Part shown: positions 1 through 5,261 of the stretch, piece by piece
Layout of the letters: the number at the start of each line of letters is the position of its first letter
Position numbering within the stretch: the first letter of the stretch is position 1
Source of the DNA: a bacterium
Lineage (GTDB): Bacteria > BMS3Abin14
Direction of reading: 5' to 3'
Assembly: GCA_022865845.1 (NCBI GenBank)
Contig: JALHUC010000408.1
Location: forward strand, 1 to 5,261
Length of the DNA: 5,261 nt
The notes under the pieces: model-generated
Seen by the model: only the letters and a program-made list of their open reading frames with translations
Database searches by the model: none
Told to the model about the DNA's origin: nothing
Position numbers and translations under genes: made by a program

Positions 1-576
1 CACAGTCTCGAGCTGGACCCTCGCCACCTCGAAGATGTTTCGGGTAACACCCCCTTAAGATGCTACCATTGCAAAAAATTCATTTTTTCCCACCTCCGGG
101 AACATGCAGACAAAAGCGGTATACCGTGGCTCCTCGACGGTACCAACGCTGATGACGATGAAGGCTACAGGCCTGGTATACAAGCTCTCGAAGAGCTGGG
201 TGTAAGGAGCCCTCTGAAAGAAGCGGGACTTACAAAGGAGATAATTCGGACCTTGAGCAGGTCGGATGGCCTTGAAACGTGGGATAAACCTTCCGCCCCC
301 TGTCTCGCAACCCGCTTTCCCTACGATCAACCTATTACCGACAGGGACGTTGAAAAGGTCAGGGAAGGGGAATCTGTCCTGCGGGGAGAGGGTCTGGTGG
401 ATCTCAGGCTTCGCGTGCACGGCGATATAGCCAGGATCGAAGTCCCGGACCGGATGATCGGGCATATGACGGAAAATGGGCGGCGTCAAAGACTTGTTGC
501 GGCCTTGAAGGCTCTGGGTTATCGTTACGTGACCGTTGACCTGGAGGGGCTGCGATCGGGTAGTATGGACGAATGA
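1..576 (+). CDS. larE: ATP-dependent sacrificial sulfur transferase LarE, 5' end outside the window
   Basis: LarE supplies the sulfur atoms of the nickel-pincer nucleotide (NPN) cofactor of lactate racemase and other LarA-type enzymes, acting in the cytoplasm on the pyridinium bis-carboxylic acid nucleotide made by LarB. Frame 1 is open from base 1 to the TGA at 574-576, giving 191 codons. Visible LarE blocks are RCYHCKK (fragment residues 20-26), DGTNADD (46-52), RPG (57-59), SPLKEAGLTK (70-79), WDKPSAPCLATRFPY (94-108), the ARIEV block (144-148) and a C-terminal DLEGLRSGSM (180-189). The family is about 270 aa long, so about 75-80 residues with the PP-loop ATP site lie upstream. Cys101 aligns with the sacrificial cysteine (Cys176 in Lactiplantibacillus plantarum). 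Cys21 and Cys24 add a CxxC, as in LarE proteins that use a [4Fe-4S] cluster instead of sacrificing the cysteine. A TTG at 253 is internal and not the start. No larA, larB or larC is visible here. Confidence 0.92.
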   Translation, partial: HSLELDPRHLEDVSGNTPLRCYHCKKFIFSHLREHADKSGIPWLLDGTNADDDEGYRPGIQALEELGVRSPLKEAGLTKEIIRTLSRSDGLETWDKPSAPCLATRFPYDQPITDRDVEKVREGESVLRGEGLVDLRLRVHGDIARIEVPDRMIGHMTENGRRQRLVAALKALGYRYVTVDLEGLRSGSMDE

Positions 577-623
577 TTTAAGGTGTCCCCCTCATTGGGA
601 TCAAAAAAATTGCATTGATAACC

Positions 624-630
624 TAAGGAG
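624..630 (+). promoter_or_regulatory. Strong Shine-Dalgarno site of the PA2779-family gene
   Basis: TAAGGAG lies 8 nt before the ATG at 639. It is the best ribosome binding site in the window and fixes that start. The 62-bp gap after larE shows no convincing promoter, so whether the operon is transcribed separately from larE is unknown. Confidence 0.8.
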
Positions 631-638
631 AACTGACC

Positions 639-1031
639 ATGAGAAAGATGCTTCGTTATCCTGCCGTTCGTTTGATCTGCTGGTATCTTGCCTTCACACT
701 TTCGGGACTCTTTATTTTGCCCGCCGCTGCCCAGGCTGCCTTTATCTCCCCGTCGGATGGAACCCTGGCTGCTATGGATGTTGATACCCTGGCGACCGTG
801 AGGGAAGCTCTGGAAAAGGGGCTCCTTACGGAAAGACTCACCGCACTGGGACTTTCGGCCGACGAGATAACAGCACGGCTGGACGCGCTCACACCCGATG
901 AGAGGCAGGCTGTCCTGGATGATACCGACAAGATCCAGGCAGGCGGAAACGGAATCGTTACACTCCTGCTCGTTGTTCTTCTTGTTATCCTCATTCTTAA
1001 GCTCATGGACAAGGAAATCATCATAAAGTGA
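639..1031 (+). CDS. PA2779-family (DUF6627-like) exported protein with C-terminal membrane anchor
   Basis: This is a 130-aa protein of a family with no established function, usually encoded beside a PA2778-family cysteine peptidase, as here. Residues 1-33 form a Sec signal peptide: basic MRKMLR, a hydrophobic core around 13-28, and a likely cleavage after A31-Q32-A33. Residues about 47-98 are charged and predicted helical, with the family-like pattern of an LxALGLSADE(I)xARLDALTPDE stretch (68-88). A Gly-Gly pair (102-103) is followed by one hydrophobic segment (about 105-121) and a short tail ending DKEIIIK. The predicted topology is a periplasmic helical domain held to the inner membrane by its C-terminus. 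The gene leads a three-gene operon; its TGA (1029-1031) overlaps the GTG start of the peptidase gene, suggesting translational coupling. The Gly-Gly pair before the anchor could be a processing site for that C39-like enzyme (inference). Family assignment is by recalled sequence pattern and operon context. Confidence 0.85.
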   Translation: MRKMLRYPAVRLICWYLAFTLSGLFILPAAAQAAFISPSDGTLAAMDVDTLATVREALEKGLLTERLTALGLSADEITARLDALTPDERQAVLDDTDKIQAGGNGIVTLLLVVLLVILILKLMDKEIIIK

Positions 1032-1582
1032 GATCGAGCAGGTGGATCTGGTGTACTGCCGTATTCGCCTGGGTGCCGCTTTTTTTATCCTGTACCGTCC
1101 GGTTGACGGAACCGAACCTCTTCCCTGAGGCGGTACGGATATATGATGTAGGCCCCTATCTGCAGGATCCCGAACAGTGCGGCCCTTTTGCCCTCGCTGC
1201 TCTCCTTGAAAATATCGGGGTAGAGGCCGATCCTGACCAGCTCGTTCAGAAGCTGTATAGCCCGGGAGCCGGGGGGACCCTGACTATGGATCTTTTTCTT
1301 GAGGCAAGGCGAAGAGGTCTCGAAACGGAACAGCTGGAGGGATCTGAAGGAATACTGGTAAAGGAGCTCCAGGATCACGGTCCGGCTATCGTGCTGTTTA
1401 AATATCCCGGTCTCGGTGGATCTGCCGGGCATTTCATCCTTGTTACAGGATACTCTTCCGACCCAGGCGGATTTTTTCTTCTTTGGGGAGATGGAAAACT
1501 ATCATGGATGAAGCTGGACCGGTTCGATCAACTCTGGTCCGAGTCGGGGTTCTGGATGCTCATTGTCCACAGGGAAGGATGA
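1028..1582 (+). CDS. PA2778-family C39-like cysteine peptidase, predicted lipoprotein
   Basis: This 184-aa papain-fold peptidase resembles the PA2778 family, related to the C39 (bacteriocin-processing) peptidases. It starts at GTG 1028, with AAGGA (1011-1015) 12 nt upstream; no other usable start precedes the signal sequence. Residues 1-22 look like a lipoprotein signal (hydrophobic stretch 7-20, then L20-S21-C22), although Phe at the -3 position is not ideal for a lipobox. Catalytic candidates are Cys51 in EQCGPFALA, Gln46 five residues before it as the oxyanion-hole residue, His135 in AGHFILVTGY, and Asp155 in WGDGK as a possible third triad member. The LYSPGAGGTL block (77-85) and EARRRG (92-97) match the family. 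The family members I recall carry C-terminal TPRs on the same chain; here the chain ends after the peptidase domain, and a TPR lipoprotein is encoded 10 bp downstream. Substrate unknown; the PA2779-like neighbour is the obvious candidate. Confidence 0.87.
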   Translation: MRSSRWIWCTAVFAWVPLFLSCTVRLTEPNLFPEAVRIYDVGPYLQDPEQCGPFALAALLENIGVEADPDQLVQKLYSPGAGGTLTMDLFLEARRRGLETEQLEGSEGILVKELQDHGPAIVLFKYPGLGGSAGHFILVTGYSSDPGGFFLLWGDGKLSWMKLDRFDQLWSESGFWMLIVHREG

Positions 1583-1592
1583 TCAGGGAAAG

Positions 1593-2186
1593 ATGATCTT
1601 GACCTCATTCAGGCTTCTCATGTGTGCCCTTCTGGCGGTAACGGTTGTCTCGTGCGCCGGGGTGTCTGTCCGTGACTCCGTTGTTATGCCCTATGAGGAC
1701 AGGATCCAGCTTGCCTCTATCTACATTCAGGGAGGACAACAGGATCAGGCCATCCCCCTCCTGGAGGACGCGATTACTCGGGAGGAAGGACGGCCCGAGG
1801 CCTGGGCCATGCTGGGTGAACTTTTCTGGTTGAAGGGTGACCTGAAGGAATCGTCGATTCATTTCGAGAAGGCTCTGGAAACAGGAGGTGAGGATCCCAT
1901 GATCCTCAATAACCTGGCCTGGATCGAATCCGAGAAGGATAATCCTGACAGAGCGCTGGCTCTTGTGGACAGGGCCATCGCTATGGATCCTGTCCCTTTG
2001 TACCCTTACCTTGAGACAAGGGCCAGGATCCTTATGAAGCTCCAGCGCTATGACGAGGCCGCCGCGGACGCCCGCGCCGGCCTTTCCCTCACGCCGGAAT
2101 ATGACGCGCAAATGAAAGAGCAGTTGGGGGAGCTGATAAAGGAGATAGAAAGGCTTAAGGATGGATCGAAAGATGATACATATTGA
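1593..2186 (+). CDS. TPR-repeat lipoprotein, likely partner of the C39-like peptidase
   Basis: This is a 197-aa protein. I chose the ATG at 1593, 10 bp after the peptidase stop, because AGGGAAAG directly upstream can serve as ribosome binding site and the protein then begins with a clean signal sequence. A TTG at 1563 would add ten polar residues in front of it and overlap the peptidase gene. The signal peptide ends in V18-V19-S20-C21, a good lipobox, with Ala at +2. The rest is mostly TPR: about four repeats near 35-66, 69-100, 103-134 and 137-168, recognisable by patterns such as WAMLGELFWLKGDLKESS, NNLAWIE and ALALVDRAIAMDP. TPRs bind proteins, so a scaffold or substrate-presenting role for the peptidase is plausible. 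In PA2778-family proteins as I recall them the equivalent repeats are fused to the peptidase domain. A charged tail (about 174-197) ends the protein. No enzymatic motif is visible. Confidence 0.87.
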   Translation: MILTSFRLLMCALLAVTVVSCAGVSVRDSVVMPYEDRIQLASIYIQGGQQDQAIPLLEDAITREEGRPEAWAMLGELFWLKGDLKESSIHFEKALETGGEDPMILNNLAWIESEKDNPDRALALVDRAIAMDPVPLYPYLETRARILMKLQRYDEAAADARAGLSLTPEYDAQMKEQLGELIKEIERLKDGSKDDTY

Positions 2187-2210
2187 GAACGCAGAACACA
2201 GAACGCAGAA
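2187..2210 (+). repeat. Short perfect direct repeat, 10-bp unit twice
   Basis: GAACGCAGAA occurs at 2187-2196 and again at 2201-2210, separated by CACA, giving a 14-bp period. It begins immediately after the TGA of the TPR gene and contains no gene. Such simple AGAACxCAGAA strings are common between genes in some deltaproteobacterial genomes (general impression). Function unknown. Confidence 0.7.
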
Positions 2211-2221
2211 GAAGGTCAAAT

Positions 2222-2269
2222 GCTGACTAACCACAGCGTGGCCGGATGGAGGCCCTGTGTTTAGTTAGC
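2222..2269 (+). terminator. Long imperfect hairpin after the PA2779/C39/TPR operon, possible terminator
   Basis: Bases 2222-2236 pair with 2255-2269 over 15 positions, with one mismatch (2231/2260) and one G-T wobble (2225/2266). After a 3-nt bulge (2237-2239), GGCC (2240-2243) pairs with GGCC (2251-2254) around a 7-nt loop. The following bases 2270-2283 are T-rich but lack an unbroken T run, so this is not a textbook intrinsic terminator. The near-symmetric stem also fits a dispersed palindromic element, or a bidirectional or Rho-assisted terminator. Its position, about 36 bp after the TPR gene stop and 75 bp before the next start, suits transcription termination. Confidence 0.45.
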
Positions 2270-2282
2270 TTATAGGTTGTTT

Positions 2283-2305
2283 TGAAATTTGAAACCTGAA
2301 ATTTG
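2283..2305 (+). repeat. Short AT-rich direct repeat TGAAATTTG
   Basis: TGAAATTTG is present at 2283-2291 and 2297-2305, again with a 14-bp period, in the AT-rich stretch between the hairpin and the M28 peptidase gene. It is likely an intergenic simple repeat. It could also be part of the upstream control region of the peptidase gene, but no clear -35/-10 pair is visible. Confidence 0.5.
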
Positions 2306-2344
2306 GAATTGATCTTCCTTTAGATTCAGGATGCTGATTTTTAT

Positions 2345-3505
2345 ATGGAAACCGAACTTAAAACCTACATTGAAGGCCTGACATCGGTGGGTCCGGACCG
2401 ATTCGTGGGATCGAAGGGGCACCGGTCGGCTTTTGGTTTGATAAAAGGGCTTCTCGAGTCCTGGGGTCTCCATGTCCATGTCCAGCCTTTTACGGTCAAT
2501 ATGACCGTACCTGTGAAGTGGTCGCTTCAGGTCGATTTCGGCAAGGGATATGAGAAGGTAAAGTGCCTGCCCGGAATCGGATCTCCATCCGTAAAAAGTC
2601 TCGTGGCCGACATTCTGCCTGTGGGTCATGCCAGGGAGGAGGATTACGCTTCTCTGGACGGTACCGAGGGTCGGACCCACCTGGCCCAACTCTGGAAGAA
2701 CCACGAAACGGTGAAGATCTCCGAAGCTGCCATGCGCGGGGCGTCTTCACTCATCTGGTATAACGACTACATTGATGAACTATATTCAGGTGCATGTGAT
2801 TACTCCCTGTCTCCCATCCCGGGGGTGTCGATCCGCAAGTCTGACGCCCAGAGGGTACTGGAGGCTGGAGGGGGAAGGACACGCCTTTCCATCCGTTCAC
2901 GGAACCGGAACATTCGCTGCCGTAACATCGAAGCCGGTCGGGAAATATCGGACAGTCATTACATACTTCTCGCCTCCCATTACGACAGCAGGCCCCATAC
3001 GCCGGGTGCCAGCGACGATGCTTCGGGTGTCGCGTCCATGCTGGCGTACATTCAAAACGGTTATGATGCGGATGCCGGGCTTCCGGTTCGGTATCTCTTT
3101 GCCGATTGCGAGGAGGAAGGGTGTATCGGGGCCGAGGCTTATGCGGATCAGCTCTACCGGACTAATCAGCTGCGGGAGGTGGCGGCTATGGTTAATCTGG
3201 ACGCGGTGGGGTGGCCCAACCTCTGCCTCATCGCGAGGGATAGAGGTGCGGTGATGGACGAGGACCTGACTCGTCTGGCTGCCGGAGTCCTGGACGAGAT
3301 GGGCCACAAAGTCGAAAAGGTCCGTTCCAAAAGCGGAAAAAGTAACCACACCCCCTTTGCTTCCAGAGGCGTTCGAACGGTGTGGTATTCCGATTATCCG
3401 AACTACATTCGACATTCGGCCATGGACAACGCGTTCAATATAGATTATCCAACCATGGCCCTGGTTACCGAGTCCCTGCGTCGGCTTTTTGGCCGAGTAG
3501 AGTAG
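2345..3505 (+). CDS. M28 family zinc metallopeptidase (aminopeptidase-like) with PA-like insert
   Basis: This 386-aa protein belongs to the M28 di-zinc exopeptidases, which typically remove N-terminal residues from peptides or act as carboxypeptidases. An N-terminal block with FVGSKGHRSAF (20-30) is typical of M28 starts. A PA-like insert spans about 84-185 (AAMRGASSLIWYN, then IPGVSIRKSDAQRVLE). The catalytic core contains the expected metal ligands: His212 with Asp214 in ASHYDSRP, the Asp pair 224/225 in GASDDASG, the general base and zinc Glu candidates 256/257 in DCEEEGCIG, Asp286 in NLDAVG, and His357 in YIRHSAMDN. NHTPFASRGV (334-343) matches the conserved segment before the last ligand. 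No signal peptide or TM segment is seen, so it is probably cytoplasmic. The ATG is the only start after an in-frame TAG at 2321-2323; AGGA (2328-2331), 13 nt upstream, is a weak ribosome site. Substrate not predictable. The 158-bp gap suggests independent transcription. Confidence 0.93.
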   Translation: METELKTYIEGLTSVGPDRFVGSKGHRSAFGLIKGLLESWGLHVHVQPFTVNMTVPVKWSLQVDFGKGYEKVKCLPGIGSPSVKSLVADILPVGHAREEDYASLDGTEGRTHLAQLWKNHETVKISEAAMRGASSLIWYNDYIDELYSGACDYSLSPIPGVSIRKSDAQRVLEAGGGRTRLSIRSRNRNIRCRNIEAGREISDSHYILLASHYDSRPHTPGASDDASGVASMLAYIQNGYDADAGLPVRYLFADCEEEGCIGAEAYADQLYRTNQLREVAAMVNLDAVGWPNLCLIARDRGAVMDEDLTRLAAGVLDEMGHKVEKVRSKSGKSNHTPFASRGVRTVWYSDYPNYIRHSAMDNAFNIDYPTMALVTESLRRLFGRVE

Positions 3506-3547
3506 GTTGAATATTGATGGACATACAAAAAATCCACCAGCCGGAAT

Positions 3548-3590
3548 ATGCGTGAAGCATGCAGCCTGGGGCGCGGGTAACGCCTGCTGT
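3548..3590 (+). other. Two adjacent predicted hairpins in the leader of the GAF sensor gene
   Basis: Hairpin one has ATGC (3548-3551) paired with GCAT (3557-3560) around a GTGAA loop. Hairpin two follows at once: GCAGC (3561-3565) pairs with GCTGT (3586-3590), then after a 3-nt bulge GGGCG (3569-3573) pairs with CGCCT (3581-3585) around a 7-nt loop, counting two G-T wobbles. The noncoding stretch 3506-3640 otherwise shows no gene and no clear promoter. I compared it by eye with remembered consensus patterns of common riboswitches (c-di-GMP, c-di-AMP, ZTP, cobalamin) and found no match. It could be a structured leader or chance pairing. Confidence 0.35.
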
Positions 3591-3627
3591 GTGACCGCCC
3601 TTTGGGAAACTCGAATAAACTTTTTAC

Positions 3628-3631
3628 GAGG
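3628..3631 (+). promoter_or_regulatory. Shine-Dalgarno GAGG that sets the TTG start of the sensor gene
   Basis: GAGG lies 9 nt before the TTG at 3641. No ATG occurs in the frame until 3677, where the nearest AGG is only 3 nt away, and the TTG at 3602 has no ribosome site. The TTG at 3641 is therefore the best supported start. Confidence 0.6.
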
Positions 3632-3640
3632 TTATCAATT

Positions 3641-5257
3641 TTGAGTGGTTTTTTTACCCCCCATCTTCATAGGTTCATGCTCAGGGTACTTTTCGGGGCC
3701 GGTGCTTTCCTGTGGGTCGTGTTGGGGAAACCTTCTCCCGATCCCAACAATCTCCACTTTCTGATTCTTGGCTTCCTGCTCTACTCTATTGCCATTTTCG
3801 TGTGGGAGCAGAATTGGCAGAGCCTTCCCAGGGAGAACCCGGTCTTCGTGGTCGGGGATATACTTTTTGTGGGCTTTCTCATTGCTCTTTCTGGAGGTGC
3901 CCAGAGCGAGATGCATCTCCTCCTGTACTTTATGGTGGCCCTGAGGGCGCCTTATCACTCCTGGACACAAACTTTCATGATCGCCGGCGTTGCGACCCTG
4001 GTAGACATCGCTGCTGTTGGGCAGACTTTCAGGGAAACGCATTGGTTCGATTTTGTGGTCCGTATCCTCCTTCTCTGGTTCCTTGCAATCACACTCAGGG
4101 TCATCGGACTTCGTTCCGTTACCGAAAAGCAGCGTTCCGAGAGACTGTCGCGTGAACTGTCCTCCACCCACGATGAGGTCAGAAGGTATACGGCGGCCCT
4201 GGAAAAAGCCAATGCCGAGAAGGAGATGCGTCTGGCTGAGATCAACCTCCTCCACCGCTTCGTCATGGAGGTCCGCGGAATTGATGAATACGATCCTGTG
4301 TATGAAAAGGTTTTCGACAGCGTCCACTCTGTTTGCGAACCGGCATGGCTTTTCCTTCTGCACAGGCGCTCCCCTGACCGGTCGGAGCTAATAACCAGAA
4401 CCTTCGGAGATCCACCGAAACATGTTACCGATTGGGTCCTGGAGCAGGGAATTGATCCCGGCTGTGAAAGTGACGGGGCCAGGACCTCAAAGCGGTTCGG
4501 ACAACAAGGCGATGTAGAGTCCAGACATTTCGTCCGGTGTCACGAGAATCAATCCTCGGTTACCCTGGTACTGGCCTTTCCGGTAAAGGAGGCTGTTCTT
4601 CTGGAGGAGCAGGTGGAGATCCTCTCGGCACTCATGGATTCGGTTGAGATGGAACTGGAGCTCCTTCGGTTGCGCCGGGATCTTGGCAGGAGCAACCTGG
4701 GTCTGTCTGAGAGTAACCGGCACCTGACCCGGCTTCACGAACTCCAGCATGAACTAAGTAAAACATTCCTCGCAAGTGGGGATATCTCCGGGGTCATACA
4801 GGGCGCTCACGAGATCATGGCCAAGGATATGTTCGAACTTGATCGGCTGAACCTGTTCCTCCCGGATGAAGAGCGGGGAATGCTCCAGTGTTTTACCTCT
4901 GTGGGTATTGAGGATTATCCACAGGAGGATATCCAGGTTCCCATAGACGAGAGGGGTGGAGCCATATCCATGGCTTTCAGGGAGGGCAGAACTATATTCT
5001 TCGACGGCAGGGGATCGGTTCCCAAGGAACTTCGATTGGCTTCCCCCTACAGCAAGATTCCGGCTATCCGTTCCAAGATCTTCGTTGTGGTGCCGCTTAT
5101 CAACCATCTGGGACAGGTGATCGGTGTCATCGGTGCGGACAGGAAGCACACTCATCGTCCAATATCTCACGAGACAGTGACCATGCTGGAGTTCTTTGCC
5201 CGGCATGTTGCCATGGTTCTATCCATCAGTGGATCCATCAAAGGCGGGGACGCTTGA
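3641..5257 (+). CDS. Membrane sensor protein with six TM segments and two GAF domains, no output domain
   Basis: With the TTG start at 3641 the product is 538 aa. Six hydrophobic segments are seen at about 12-29, 38-55, 68-85, 91-103, 110-127 and 137-156, forming an integral membrane input module. A charged coiled coil (about 158-207) leads to a divergent GAF-like domain (about 199-345). A second helical linker rich in Leu, Arg and Glu (about 337-375) follows, then a clearer GAF domain (about 375-532) ending in the family-like VVVPLINHLGQVIGVIGADR and EFFARHVAMVLS. GAF domains bind small ligands, haem or chromophores, or mediate dimerisation; no ligand residue can be assigned here. This architecture is usual for the N-terminal half of sensor histidine kinases or diguanylate cyclases. 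Yet there is no H-box, ATPase, GGDEF, EAL or phosphatase domain before the TGA at 5255-5257. A partner gene may begin just after the window, since GGCGGGG near the stop could serve as its ribosome site. The signal sensed is unknown. Starts at 3602 or 3677 remain possible. Confidence 0.85.
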   Translation: MSGFFTPHLHRFMLRVLFGAGAFLWVVLGKPSPDPNNLHFLILGFLLYSIAIFVWEQNWQSLPRENPVFVVGDILFVGFLIALSGGAQSEMHLLLYFMVALRAPYHSWTQTFMIAGVATLVDIAAVGQTFRETHWFDFVVRILLLWFLAITLRVIGLRSVTEKQRSERLSRELSSTHDEVRRYTAALEKANAEKEMRLAEINLLHRFVMEVRGIDEYDPVYEKVFDSVHSVCEPAWLFLLHRRSPDRSELITRTFGDPPKHVTDWVLEQGIDPGCESDGARTSKRFGQQGDVESRHFVRCHENQSSVTLVLAFPVKEAVLLEEQVEILSALMDSVEMELELLRLRRDLGRSNLGLSESNRHLTRLHELQHELSKTFLASGDISGVIQGAHEIMAKDMFELDRLNLFLPDEERGMLQCFTSVGIEDYPQEDIQVPIDERGGAISMAFREGRTIFFDGRGSVPKELRLASPYSKIPAIRSKIFVVVPLINHLGQVIGVIGADRKHTHRPISHETVTMLEFFARHVAMVLSISGSIKGGDA

Positions 5258-5261
5258 CAGA

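Noticed and set aside
253..576. Short gene beginning at TTG 253
   Set aside because: The same frame is open to base 1 and encodes conserved LarE motifs upstream, so 253 is internal to larE.
586..602. Small hairpin TCCC/GGGA after larE, as a terminator
   Set aside because: The stem is only 4 bp and is followed by A residues, not T, on the + strand; on the - strand no convergent gene needs it.
595..622. Possible promoter TTGGGA ... GATAAC before the PA2779-like gene
   Set aside because: Only 4 of 6 matches at each box, and the transcript would begin inside or next to the ribosome binding site at 624-630.
1563..1592. TTG start at 1563 for the TPR gene
   Set aside because: It would place ten polar residues before a clean lipoprotein signal peptide; the ATG at 1593 with AGGGAAAG upstream is better.
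3506..3601. tRNA gene or known riboswitch in the 3506-3601 gap
   Set aside because: No cloverleaf with T-loop consensus could be drawn, and no match to the riboswitch consensus patterns I know; left as an unclassified structured leader.
3635..4363. Long minus-strand reading frame opposite the sensor gene, and other minus-strand frames such as 1605-2234
   Set aside because: They lie wholly opposite genes with clear domains, show no recognisable family motifs, and have no upstream ribosome sites of note.
1..5261. CRISPR array, insertion sequence, integrase or attachment site
   Set aside because: No regularly spaced repeats of suitable length, transposase motifs, or terminal inverted repeats were seen.

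Overview
The window looks like chromosomal DNA from a Gram-negative bacterium. Two predicted lipoproteins, a Sec-exported membrane-anchored protein and a multi-pass membrane GAF sensor all point that way. The protein families (LarE, PA2778/PA2779, an M28 peptidase, a GAF membrane sensor) and the short simple repeats between genes fit a Desulfobacterota/deltaproteobacterial type of genome. That placement is an impression, not a demonstrated assignment. All convincing genes lie on the + strand, and coding density is high.

Layout: (1) 1-576 is the 3' part of larE, an ATP-dependent sacrificial sulfur transferase cut by the window edge; it carries a CxxC plus a third cysteine. (2) 639-2186 is a compact three-gene operon: a PA2779-family exported protein with a C-terminal membrane anchor, a PA2778-family C39-like cysteine peptidase with a lipobox, and a TPR lipoprotein. 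Genes one and two share bases (stop and GTG start overlap), and genes two and three are 10 bp apart. (3) 2187-2344 is a noncoding gap with two short direct-repeat pairs and a long imperfect hairpin at 2222-2269 that could end the operon. (4) 2345-3505 is an M28 family zinc metallopeptidase with an inserted PA-like domain and no signal peptide. (5) 3506-3640 is a noncoding leader with two adjacent predicted hairpins. (6) 3641-5257 is a membrane sensor with six predicted TM segments and two GAF domains. It starts at TTG and has no kinase or other output domain; the window ends 4 bp after its stop.

The most interesting unit is the PA2779/C39/TPR operon. I recall the PA2778 family as normally one polypeptide with a C39 domain followed by TPRs; here the two halves are separate lipoproteins. 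The PA2779-like protein has a Gly-Gly pair just before its C-terminal membrane anchor. C39 peptidases classically cleave after Gly-Gly, so the small protein may be the substrate of the peptidase encoded next to it. This is inference only. Nothing in the sequence shows that larE, the M28 peptidase and the GAF sensor share a pathway with this operon.
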